A DNA stretch of 64,000 nucleotides from positions 124,001-188,000 of the forward strand of contig JALJCO010013358.1 in assembly GCA_023101725.1 (NCBI GenBank). The letters run 5' to 3'. The notes under the pieces are model-generated. The model ran no database searches. It worked only from the letters and a program-made list of their open reading frames with translations, and had not been told where the DNA came from. Below are positions 49,345 to 60,198 of this stretch, in pieces; position 1 is the first letter of the stretch, and each line of letters opens with the position of its first letter. This stretch comes from Atherinomorus stipes (lineage: Eukaryota > Chordata > Actinopteri > Atheriniformes > Atherinidae). The position numbers and the translations under genes were made by a program.

Positions 49345-50092
49345 GTCCGGCATACACTGTGCAATTTTTGTCTGGTTATGAGCTGATTTTCCAGCTGATT
49401 TTCCAGTCATGGGACAAGTTTGGGACTCTTGGCCAAATTGTGTCGTGCAGTATACAAAAGGGTCACGAGAGGTGATTGGCACCTCACAACAAGCTCCCGA
49501 TCAGAAATCGTGGGTCGGGAGAAAATCAAACCTGTTTGATATTTTGGTCGTGGCTCGTGAGTGAATCGCATGTTGAAGTGGAGCCACGACCAGACTGAGA
49601 ACTCTTTCCTCTGAGATTTTCACATTTCGCATGCGCGCAAAAAAAATGGAAGTAAACCGGAGGCAGCATGATGACCCGGCTTGTCATTTGGACGGAGTTC
49701 TCATTATAGAACCGACAGACTGGTCTGCTCAGCCCATTCCTCGTCCACACACGACATCTTTGCTTTTTGTCTTTGGTGAATTATTCACAAAGAAGAGTGC
49801 AAATCGCCAAGACGTTTTAGCATACTGTTGATGTTGTTGTTGTTGTCTTCTTCTTCTTCTTCTTCTTCTACTACTAGCTGTATTTATTGCGTTGCATTTC
49901 GGGATTGTTCAAGACCCCAACCTGTCTTTGAGGGCGTACGGTGTGAGTAGTCAGATTGCATCCGAGCGTCGGTTCGTACAATGTGAGGACATACATCGCA
50001 AGCTGTGAACTTTTGAACCATGCAACTGATTCGCACAATTTGAGTTGGGGCTGCGAGCAACGATTGAAAATATTGCATAGTGTATCCCAGTC
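49345..50092. mobile_element. PIF/Harbinger-like miniature element
   Basis: The ends are imperfect inverted repeats of about 25 bp (GTCCGGCATACACTGTGCAA at 49345, TTGCATAGTGTATCCCAGTC to 50092). Flanking TTA occurs at 49342-49344 and 50093-50095. A 3 bp TWA target is typical of PIF/Harbinger. A TTC microsatellite lies at about 49847-49869. No transposase frame is present. Confidence 0.75.
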
Positions 50093-50095
50093 TTA

Positions 50096-51639
50096 AAGCT
50101 TACTAGAATTGGAGAAGCGGTACGGAAAACGAATGAATGAATGAATCAATGAATCAATGAGGTTAAGCTTTTTCATGGTTATCATTAGTTTACTGTAATC
50201 AATGGTGTCATAAACAGTGTTGTACAGGACAGCCTCATGGCTAGAATCAACCTTGCCCTCCTCTTTAATGACAAAATTACTCCTTTGCAATGTAAAAGCA
50301 TTAATATGAATCTAAATCAGTCATTTAAGTCTAAACAGACACACTGAACCTGCTCTGCAAACAATGTGACTGCATGAAACAAAAATACCACAATTTTTAA
50401 GTAGTGGCGGCTACTCTGTATGTGTCATTAACATGGTGCACCCAAGACAAAGAAGCTCAGCAGTGAGCTTTAATGAAGTGTGAAAGAATTCTTCTCTTCA
50501 GAGTATTTCACCGTCAAGCTGTGAGTGGTTGGCCAGGAAACAAAATGTTAACAGTAGACTTGTCTGGCACAGAAACACAAAGAACAATTTCAGCACATTG
50601 TCATTCAAAAGCAATTTAGGAAGCAGTAGGATCTCATTATTACACCAATTTAATTCCAATTAGAAGAAATGAATCAAATTATCCGTTTCACAGCATGCTG
50701 CAAAATAACTGGATGAGAGATGAACATGACTGACGTATATAACTACATTATATCAGCCAACTGATATGAGTCTGTTTTTTACATAGATTTATGTCCATTT
50801 CTTTTGGAACTGAGGAGCAAAAGGTCAAAGAACTAAATTAAGGAGGTTTTTGATAAATTCATTGAGCATATTCCAAAGCTGAAATTTGGTTACTCCTTGT
50901 GACATTAGCATAAAAGTTGTGCACATGTTCCAGGACTGATTTGATTGTATATTGAAATAAAAGAACCTCACCTGGAGACCATCGGATAACAAAATGATAA
51001 TTTGTATTCAACAAGTGCTCCATTCATGAAATCTGCTTAATAAAAGAATTATTGCAATCAAAGAAACTGAAGTGGGAGATTTTCCAGGTGATAACAAGCA
51101 TAGTAGGGAGTTTCATTCACATTTAAAAGGAACAACTCCTCTTGTTAGGAAAACATTATTCTACCTCATTGTTGGCACTGACATCTTTTGTTGGAAGTTT
51201 TTCTTCCTCTTTTGCTGCCTTAGCTTTCATGTGGCTGTTCCAAGTTTTTGATTCCCATCTCCACTGAAACAAGTCTGTGGTCAGCTTGAATTTATGTAGG
51301 TTGCACATTTTAAGCTCCATTTAAAAGCAGATGGGAGTTTTCACTGCAGCAGTATCAGCTATTTTATATTGTCTGTGACCACATTTTACTTCCCGCGAAG
51401 TAGCACCTGTGGAAAAAGCGGCAGGTGATGCAGAGAATGGTTGTTTTATTCTGCAAATATAAGCAACATGCTGGAACTGTAAACGTCTTTAAGTTGGCAT
51501 GTTTGGGATGATTTTGCACTTAAGCAAGCGTCCAAATATGCAATGTGAGCAGGTTTGCAAGGCAAGATGTGTCTGGGGTTTAGCTGAATGTAAGAAAAAA
51601 GTTATCTTTGAGAATACCTGAAGACTTTGCCAACAAGAT
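50096..51639. other. Intronic stretch without gene
   Basis: No exon is seen. Apart from a GAATGAATCAATGAAT-type simple sequence near 50133-50160, no bounded repeat is present. Confidence 0.5.
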
Positions 51640-52020
51640 ACACATTAAAAACTCCTGGTTCAAAAATAACCCATAATGGGTTATTATTGACTCACTGCTG
51701 GGTTTAAAAGGGACCAACTAATTTCTGGGCTACTCCGACCCAGAAAAGAGGGTGGGTTTTTTTTTTTCTAAACCCAACTTTCGTGAAAGAGGGTTTTTTT
51801 TTTTTTTTTTTTTTTTTTCTAAACCCAACTTTCGGGAAAGAGGGTGTTTTTTTGTTTTTTTTCTAAACCCAACTTTCGGGTTGAATATTTGGCCCAGAAG
51901 CTGGACTATGTTGACTACAATGTTGGGTTATTTTAACCCAGAAGTAGGGTCAACAACCCAGTACCCCAAACGTTTGGGTTCAAATAACCCAGATATTAGT
52001 TGGTCCCTTTTAACCTGGCA
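51640..52020. repeat. GGGTT/AACCC palindrome-rich repeat, copy 2, with internal triplication
   Basis: Outer inverted words (AAAGGGACCAACTAATTTCT and ATATTAGTTGGTCCCTTTTA) enclose many TGGGTT/AACCCA hairpins. A unit TCTAAACCCAACTTTCGGG plus AAAGAGGGT and a T run occurs three times in tandem at about 51745-51880. The right part is the inverted form of 31080-31270. Confidence 0.8.
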
Positions 52021-52077
52021 GTTTGACCCAGGGGTAAATTCCGCTGGAAAAGAGTGAAGCCCGAAAGTTAATTTTAA

Positions 52078-52830
52078 TAATTGTTGTTCTGTTTTCATCC
52101 ACTAGCGGTTCCAAAACAGAGCAAATCCCCATAGACTCCCGTGTTAAAAACGCCAAATTCACAGCAGAAACAAACATGTTTACAGCCTGGTTCAAAACAT
52201 CATTTTAGGTTTAATAGGTCAAGTGTATCTTCATGTTTTTTATAACTTATACATTTAGATTTATCTTGAAATTTCCCATAATCGTAATAATAATAATAAT
52301 GGATTAGATTTATATTACACTTTTTCTTGCAGGGCACTCAAAGCGCTCACAGTAGATCCATTGTTCATTCACTCCTCATTCATACTGGATGATGGTAAGC
52401 TACGTATGTAGCCACAGCTGCTCTGGGGCAGACTGACGGAAGTGTAATTATCCTTTTGATTGACATGCAGCAGACTGGATGCTGGCCTGCCAGCCAGTGG
52501 CTAGCAGTTAGCTCCTTGTTTGCTCTCGGTAAGGTGCAGCAGATAAGGTAAATGCTGATTTTTAGCAGATAACAGCAATCACAAACATGCCTTACCTTTA
52601 GCCCGCCACTTAGGAGGCTAATCTTTGTTAGCTCTTGTTAGTTTTGAGTTAGCCTAGTTAGCATTTAGCTCAGAGTATGTTGGCTGTCAGTCATTTGCCC
52701 AGAGGCCGCGGTTTGCCCATTTTAGTATTTTCCGGGAGTGACGACGCGTGACACGGCAAGATGGCGATGGTTTGAAACGCCCAACTGGCTTCAGTTTCAG
52801 CTGGTCAGACATGACCAGATACCACGTCCA
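52078..52830 (-). repeat. Repeat family R, copy D, interrupted
   Basis: R blocks in inverted orientation (AAACATGTTTACAGCC, GGTTTAATAGGTC, GATTGACATGCAGCAGAC, TAGCCCGCCACTTAGGAGGC, TTTTCCGGGAGTGACGACG). A different repeat (52285-52442) splits it. Confidence 0.78.
52285..52442. repeat. Interspersed repeat inserted in R copy D
   Basis: An AAT array, then AATGGATTAGATTTATATTA and CTGGGGCAGACTGACGGAAG, a known kind of fish repeat. The flanking R sequence resumes after it (AATTATCCTTTTGATTGACA), so it inserted after R did. Confidence 0.65.
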
Positions 52831-53909
52831 ATTTTTTTATAGTGTTTGAGTTTGACCCAGGAGTTTTTAGTATGTATATGCTGCATGGAGACCTGTCAAA
52901 CATCTACGGAATCAAACTTGGGAGATGTGTAATACTCCGTGTTTGTAAATTCTGAGCTGATGTAGTTGGTGTAGCTGTCAACATTTAATGACTGTTTCTC
53001 CCTGGGATTTTACTTTGCAATGTGTCCACAAAATCAGAACTTTCTTCTCCATTGCAGATGAAATTTTATTTGTTGGCAGAATTTGTTGCTTGATTATGGC
53101 TCCAGTCTCAAGTTATCGTAACTTGTTTTGACCAGCATTAACTGAAGGGCATCGAGATAATTCAGATCCTCAAAGTGTTGTGATTACAGAGTCAGATCAC
53201 AGGAAAATGCCATATTGACTGCAGTTGCTCATGTTGAAAATCAATAGTCTTCAGTCAAAAGTCTTCCTTTGAAGGACTTCTAAAAACCTTTCCTTTACAG
53301 TGTCTGTATTTTGTACAGACAAAATGTTTTTTTTCTTTTAAGGCGTTAACTTGTAAATGGTGTATGTGGGCCTGCTGTTGCAGGCATATTATTTGAACAC
53401 CCTCAAAGTTACTGTAACACTACACACAACCATGTCTTAAGCATTATGTCCCTCTGAGTTTGTAGTTTGAAAGAGCTGATGATAATGCATTTGATTTACG
53501 AGTGAGATCATGAAAATTAAAGCCTCACTCAACACCCTCACAAAATTCTGCGATTCAGCAAACAAATCACAGACCTTGCAATATTACCTGAGTGATATAT
53601 TGCTGGCCATACTTTTTAATAGCTAAAAATATTGATCAAGTGAATCTAGTCCTTCTGACAGAGAAACTGACCTTGTATTTTCTATATTGATGTCTGCCAC
53701 TGGTTTGATTACTTTGTGTTCCTTTGTCCCCCCCCCCTTCCCCTCGGTTCATGAATAAAGCAATCATGAAGGTTCACTGAATGGCCTTGAATTGTGCTTG
53801 ATTGCAAGCCACAAGATAGCTGCAATTTAAATCATTGCTTTTTTTTACCCCCTTGCAAAGCTCCAGTTTTTAATGAAAATGCCCTCTGTTTTTGTCTACT
53901 TTGTTGCAG
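52831..53909. other. Intron end before the thsd7b exon
   Basis: No repeat or exon is recognised. The last 30 bases form a pyrimidine-rich tract ending TTTGTTGCAG. Confidence 0.6.
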
Positions 53910-54765
53910 GCCATTGGGGTCAGTGTACCGGAGAGGAGTGCGGTTCTGGTGGGGTTCAAACCAGGACAGTATGGTGCGTCCACATGGAGGGTTGGACTAC
54001 CCATCACTCTCACTGCCGGCATGTGGACAAGCCAGAAAGCCAGAGGCAGTGCTTTAAAGTGTGCGACTGGCACCAGGATCTCTTTGAGTGGGAGGTTTCT
54101 GACTGGGGGGGCTGTGTTCTTGTTCCTTTCTTTTCTAATGAGCTCAAGCTGAGGACGGCTGAGTGCATTACAGCACAGCATGGCATCCAGAGGCGCAATA
54201 TCCACTGCGTCCGCACTTCAAATCGAACCATAGTCACCTCCAGGATATGCGAGTTCTTTTCCCAGAAACCACCTGTGGAGCAAGCATGCTTAATCCCGTG
54301 CCCCCAGGACTGTGTGGTTTCAGACTTCACCTGTTGGTCAAGTTGCAGCAAAACTTGCGGTGCTGGCCTGCAGCATCGGACTCGACACGTCCTGGCCACA
54401 CCGATGTATGGAGGGGCAAACTGCCCCAACTTAACTGAGACCAGGACTTGTACTAGTTCTGCAGAGTGCCCTGTTGCAGAGGGGGAGTACCAGTACAGCC
54501 TTAAAGTAGGGGCCTGGAGTGACTGCCGGCTTCCCCATCACAAGGATGCCCTATTAAACGGAAGGACCACAGTAGACTTTAGCACCAGCTCCAATGAGAA
54601 CAACACTGTCATGTTGGACACGGGGGCTTCTCACCACCACTCCCACCACACCCACCACCATGCTCATCTGCACATCAAACACCCCATGTCATGGGAATTA
54701 GAAGTGGGATATCAGACACGACACGTTCGCTGCACAAGAAGTGATGGCAAGAATGTTATGCTGAG
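53910..54765 (+). CDS. thsd7b: thsd7b internal exon encoding about 3.5 TSP1 modules
   Basis: THSD7 proteins are large type I membrane or shed glycoproteins with a long extracellular array of thrombospondin type-1 (TSP1) repeats. The exon follows a pyrimidine-rich tract ending in CAG and is closed by AG|GTAAG. It enters in phase 1 and leaves in phase 2, giving 284 whole codons (His at 53912 is residue 1). TSP1 module 1 is about residues 1-51 (WGQC, CGSGGVQTR, WC). Module 2 is about 52-134. Module 3 is about 134-186 and carries CSKTCG, a CxxTCG O-fucosylation motif. Module 4 starts near 194 and is interrupted by a long insertion with a His-rich tract (241-257). N-glycosylation sequons lie at N104, N173 and N230. 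As I remember the human proteins, LFxWEVSDW, CVLVP, RTAECxTAQHG and CTRSDGxN match THSD7B better than THSD7A. Residue 141 is an extra Cys (FTCWSSC). The family is certain; the 7B assignment is likely. Confidence 0.9.
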
Positions 54766-55498
54766 GTAAGCCATTAACAAGTCCTGGATCCTACTGCCCC
54801 TTTTAGGAGGTGAGACATAAAAGCATGTGCTGGATTTAGAAATTGGGGGTAGAGTGTGTAGGGATGAAAGTGTTTTAGTTTTTTGAAACAAGAGTTGACA
54901 AGCAAACATTTAATCCCAGTCTGAGAAAACAGGGTTTATGTTTGATTTTCATTGCACAGGGTATATTTCCTAAAGGTGTGTGTGAGGATGATCAAACGTA
55001 GCTAGTATACACAGAGGCATGGTGACTGTTGGTTAGGGTCCCGAGTCATAAGTCATCCAGTACAAAAACTCTCTGCATGTGTACAGTTGAGTCAGCCTGC
55101 ACAGCTGGAAGCAAGTCAGATTGAAAGCCACAATTTTTCCTGCAGGCCACTTGCTCTGTGCATCTTTATGCTGTCATTTACATTCAGATTTACTTATGCT
55201 AATTTTCATTTTACCAATATTGATGTGGTTTTTTTTTTGGTTGTTTTTTTCGAAATATGGATGCAGATTTTGTAGGACCAACCAGTACCGATATTTTCTC
55301 ATCAGCCTCAGTCGATACACCCTGCCGATATTTGAGGGCCGATACTGCATTTGACTTCCAGATTAATATAATGAAAGATACACTGAAAAGTAATTTTACA
55401 ACTCTTTTAATACAGAAAAAAACAAAGCACTTCAAATAAATATGTAAAAAAAGAAAAGTGCACTTGTAACCAGATATTGAATAGAAAGATTAAACTTA

Positions 55499-55501
<3 letters not shown>

Positions 55502-55546
<45 letters not shown>
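55502..55546. repeat. TA microsatellite
   Basis: About 20 TA units with one TG change near the right end, abutting the Tc1-type element. Confidence 0.95.
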
Positions 55547-55547
55547 G

Positions 55548-56038
55548 CAGTTACCCTCAAAATTATTCATACCCTCCAGTTAAAGAAAAGATTGAATACA
55601 CAATAGTTATTCAAAGAACAAGAAACTAAAGAAAAAAGTACAAAATCATAATTTTGTGAAATGAAATATTTATTTTGAATTGTGTAATGAAATTTAAAAA
55701 AAAAAAATAAATTAAAAAAAAACTGTCACAGATACATTAGAGCACCTTTCCCACATACCAACATACAGTCTGTCAACAGGTGCAGAAGTAGTTTTGAACA
55801 TTAGAGAAAACACCTGATTGCGGTGATTGCCTCAAAGTGTTTAGCTTCGGAGCCCCGTCATGCTTATTTACTTGTTTCATTTTCTTTGTGTTTGTTTTTA
55901 GTATTTCTTTCAAACCACAATTCAAAATCAGCGTTGTCATCTTCATAGAATTTTTTTATCAGTGCTTTTGTCAATTTTAACTTACGTATTTACTCCTTTA
56001 ATTGAATTTGAGGGTATGAATAATTTTGAGGACAACTG
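55548..56038 (+). mobile_element. Tc1-type miniature element, copy 2
   Basis: Inverted ends with two mismatches in 27: CAGTTACCCTCAAAATTATT at 55548 and AATAATTTTGAGGACAACTG to 56038. TA follows on the right; the left flank has TG, probably from TA. The interior shares CTGTCAACAGGTGCAGAA and AAGTGTTTAGCTTCGGAGCC with the copy at 62157. Confidence 0.85.
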
Positions 56039-57085
56039 TACACACACACATATACATATATATATGAAACTCGCCTGACATATCAGCTGGTACGAATACC
56101 AGCAAAAAATGTAAATATTGACCTAAAATATCGACTGGACGATATATCTGTCTATCTTTAATCCACATTTCCAGCCTTGAGCATGTGCTATAGCTTGGAT
56201 ATTAAGATTGCTTTCTCAACTTCAAGATGACTCTGTATCAAGGTAATCTTTTTAAAAGAAGGCATGCAAAAAAATTTAAATATGAGAGGACATGCTTTTG
56301 CACCCTGTTAGCCCAAACATCCCGTTTCTGGTGATATTCAACCATTCAGCACAACAAACCTTTTGGAGACTTCAGCACCTTATAACAAAACAGGCTGTGA
56401 TGTTTGTAACAGGCTGTCACAAACATCACATCTGACATCTAATTCCTGGCCAAAGGTTTGGAAACCCAAGGTGCATTAGTTCTTTTATGAAAGATAAAAT
56501 GAAATGTGACTGATTGATTTGGACAAGGGTTGCCAGTAAAGTCTTGGATATTTTTCTGTGTGAGTGCATGTGAATGTGTGTTTGTGTGTGTGCAGAGCCT
56601 TGGCAACTGGTGGGATGCCAGCTTGTTTGTATTTCTACAGAAAAAAGATGCTATAACTATTGCCTTCTGAACAGAGATGCTTGTTGCTCCTGGCTTTGTT
56701 GGCACTGCTCCTCCAGTTTGGAGGGTTTGGACTGCATGCTACTGGCACTAAAGCTCCTTTCAGGCTTGTTCTGAAATCGATAATAGTTAGGACTTTGTCT
56801 TTTATACCGTTTGAATTCAGACAAATGTTCCGTTCTTTTACCTTGGAGGTGTAGCAGACATTTATTGGCTAGCCCCCATGTCATAACACTGGAAATGTTG
56901 GGGCGCTTTGTTTTGGCTAAACGCACAAGAAATGTTGTGGATGATCCTGTTTCAACAATCGATCTATACGGGACATTTCCCAATATGTCAGCGTGGCCGG
57001 GACATCCGCTAGGAAGCAATATGTTTGGTTAAAGAACGGATGGACTTTAACGCAAATATTCCGCAGTGCAAGTCTGACAGCTTGG

Positions 57086-57550
57086 GCTGGGCCTTATCAT
57101 ACCTTTCACGGTGTACCGTTAGGGAATGATAAGGAATTAGATATCGCAATAGAATTGGGGGGAAACGTGCACACGCACTGCCGTTGTTTTTATCTTGTCA
57201 ATCCCACATGCAGTCAGAAGTCCGGTGGCAACCGAGAATGAGGAAGGCAAAAGCAGCACATAGACTTAAAAGCTTGTTCATTATTTTGAATCATGTGTAT
57301 TAGAACAATTTCCACTGGAAATGCTTTTTTCTTAAACTAACTGCCTGCAAGGGATTTGCAATGTTATTTTAATTTTTTTAACAAAGAAGTAAAGTAAATT
57401 TTCATTTGGACAAATAAAGTTGTGCAGTTTTCAAGTATTCTGTGTCGTCTAAATCATATCGTCAGTTATTTTTATTTATTTTCTTATTTATTTGCAAATT
57501 TTCTAATTTATATCATGATAAATATTTTTGCCCGTATCGCCCTGCCCTAC
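57086..57550. mobile_element. Possible GGGCTGGGCGATA-type element
   Basis: TTGGGCTGGGCCTTATCAT on the left and TATCGCCCTGCCCTAC on the right are roughly inverted. The right end, with ATGATAAATATTTTTGCCCG before it, resembles a common fish hAT derivative. No target duplication was found. Confidence 0.35.
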
Positions 57551-57741
57551 TGACAGCGGTTTTAGAGTGTTTGGCTTTCCACATTTTCTCTACTTTCTCT
57601 TTCGAGCTTTTTGTGTTCCTGTTACTTAAAGGTAGAGTCTATAGGCAGCTTAGTTTTATCTTTTTTCACCACCTTTGAAGATGTTGCCCACATTGACCTT
57701 GGGACTTCCAACCAATAGATGAACCTGTTCTAACTTTTTGT

Positions 57742-58165
57742 GACAGTGTGGAATCCTGTCACTATACTTCCGATTGATCATGCCCCCTGGCTACTTGGCT
57801 ACAGGAATATCACTTTGGCTGAATGGTTAGCACATGTGACTCTCACCCAGGAGCCTGGGGATCAAATCTTGCCCGGGCCCACCATTTCGTACCTTGCCAC
57901 ATTCTGGCATTGTTGGCAGGATCCATGTGCAATGCTGGTTAACAGTCCATGGATTCGTAATTGATTGCACCCTGCGTGGAGCATGAGGACGTGTTTGTGG
58001 AAAGAGAGGGAGAGATGTGACAGTGTGGGGTCCTGTCACTACACCTCCGATTGGTCACACGCCCTGACTACTTGGCCACAGAGATATCCCTTTGGCTGAA
58101 TCGATACCATGCGTAACTCTCACCCGGGAGTCTGGGGATTGAATCCCCTTGCCACATTCATCTAT
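57742..58165 (+). repeat. Tandem pair of tRNA-like units (SINE-like)
   Basis: Two similar units start with GACAGTGTGGRRTCCTGTCA, about 276 bp apart (57743 and 58019). Each contains an A-box-like TGGCTGAATGG (first unit) or TGGCTGAATCG (second). Next come GACTCTCACC or AACTCTCACC, then a weak B-box-like GGGATCAAATC or GGGATTGAATCC. This layout resembles a tRNA-Glu-derived head. No complete cloverleaf is seen, so they are pseudo-tRNA or SINE units, not working tRNA genes. Confidence 0.6.
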
Positions 58166-60198
58166 CTAATTTTAGGGTCTCGGGTAACAGGTCTATTGAT
58201 AGGGAATTAGTGTTAAGCTCCTCTGGTGTAACTCCCAATTTCCTTCTGGATCCTGCTCCTGTATTGAGCCATATGTCTATTTATCTTATCTGCTATTGTG
58301 CCTCACAGAGGCTGGTTATTGGCCGGTAGCTGAATGATGTCACACCCCTCCCGGGATCTTGTGTGATCAGGACTGTCTGACCTTGGGTTAACCATGTGTG
58401 CAGGTGTCATTCATTAGCAGGTGGTTTATTTGATGCTACCAGGCCTTCATGCAGTGCAGTTAATTTCCTAAGCCAGAAAGTGTGTCATGTCCAGGCCTGG
58501 TGTACTTCATCTCCTCATACCTGAGACTCTGACTTGGATGTCTACCACTGTGATGGTCACTGCTTGTTGTTCTGGGAGATTACTAATCTCACCCCTTTGA
58601 TCCACTTGCTAGCGTTGGTGTTATGTTGTGTAGAAACTTTAAGCATGTTGTGTTTTAATTATTGTGAGTACTTCATCATCAATAGAATGTACTACTTCAA
58701 AGAGGATCAAGTGTTTGCTTGTTCAAATCTGTTAGAAAGGTTAGTAAATGTAATTCCACCACTTTCTGACAAAGAATTAAAAAGGAAAATGAGGCGTGAG
58801 TAGATAACTGCATCTATCTTCCATCAGTCTGTTTTTCCTTCAGTGTAAAGCCATGAAAACGAGAGGAACTGGTACAACGAAAAAGGTGAAATGGTCTAAA
58901 GTAATCTTTTTGTTTTGTGATGGAGACATACAAATTATGATTATTATTGTGACAGAGACATGATCTGGTCACCTGCCCGCATGGTCCCAATGAGACAGAT
59001 TTTGTTGCTGTGGAAATTCATTCAAAGCCCATAAAATGCTTTTTTTTTTATTGATGGGTGTTTATTTATTCAATTATAACTCTGTTATGTGAGAGTCGGT
59101 GTTTCACCAGTGTATTGGCAGGGAAGTGAGGTATTATTGTGTTAAATGTCAAGTGGTGCTCCCCTCACTCCGTGCTTTTTAAGCTAACCCTGGTATTTGG
59201 ATTTGATAAGAATGGATTTTGCTGCACATGCTCAAGCGCAACGCGAGAGCAAACACACATGCTGCATGCACACATTCTTGGAACAACATGTGCTCTCTAT
59301 TCAGTGAGTGGGAAAATCATTGCAGCTATATTATGGCCTATTGTCTAAATGCCACTAAATACCATCTTCTTGAAGTAACGTGACACCACTAGCTGGCTGT
59401 TAAAATCAATTTCAGACTTCCAGCTATTAAGTTGGCAGATCAAACACAGCATTTCAATGATATCCTGGATGAACTTTGCACTTCATTTTCTTTATTGCTT
59501 TTACATCCATGGTCATGAACTGTCAACTGAATTAGCTGAATTACGGAGGAATTAAGTGTCTTACTAGTTTTAATTATGTCAGATTTGTTTTCCCCATGCT
59601 GTTTTGGGCAGAATCTCAAACTCTGGCACCTTGTTATGAATTTAATGTCTGCTAGTTATCATCCTAAATGGTTCATTTGGCTTCATGGCTTCGCTGTGGT
59701 GGGGGCATGTACTGTACAGCACCTGATTAGCATGGCTTCACTAAGAGGGAAGATTGGAGCTTTTGAATTTATGGATTTCCCACATGAATTCTCCCTCATT
59801 CTACTTCTCTTTCAGCCTAATTATAAAGTAAAATTCTAAAATGAGCATTGTGCTCACATCTTAATAACCTCACTAATTATATTTCCCATATTAAACAATG
59901 GAAGCTGTAATTACATGACTAATGCACTTGTTTAAGAAATGTAAAAGAATACACCAGCTCAGTGTAGCACTCCTGTAAAAGGTTGACTGTGCTGTTTGAG
60001 GATATGTGAGAGATTTGAGTTTTGCTATTCATAAATGGAAACAACGAACAACATTATTCAGGAAGTCAAAATAATTATACGTATGCTGGCTCTCAAAGGC
60101 AATTATATTTGATAGATTGATGATTTCTGACCAAATATGTTTTAAATCCCAACTACACCTGAGATCTGTAAAGAATATTTAATATATCCAGCATATAA
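58166..60198. other. Intronic stretch without gene
   Basis: No exon or bounded repeat is seen. The segment 59570-59830 is repeat-free and of mixed composition. Confidence 0.5.

Larger units (their letters stand above)
55225..56165. mobile_element. hAT-like CGATATT repeat, split by a TA array and a Tc1-type element
   Basis: TACCGATATTTTC and GCCGATATTTGAGGGCCGAT near 55288-55345, and AAAATATCGACTGGACGATA near 56126-56146, match words of the 33309-33892 element type. The middle (55502-56040) is a TA array plus a separate transposon. The outer ends are poorly defined. Confidence 0.5.

Noticed and set aside
53870..54429. Open frames on the - strand and in other + frames across the thsd7b exon
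   Set aside because: Shadows of the real exon; only the + frame with TSP1 motifs and valid splice sites is coding.
53910..54765. Assignment to thsd7a instead of thsd7b
   Set aside because: TSP1 layout fits both paralogues, but words such as LFEWEVSDW, TAECITAQHG and CTRSDGKN agree with THSD7B as I remember it. A tree of THSD7 proteins would settle it.
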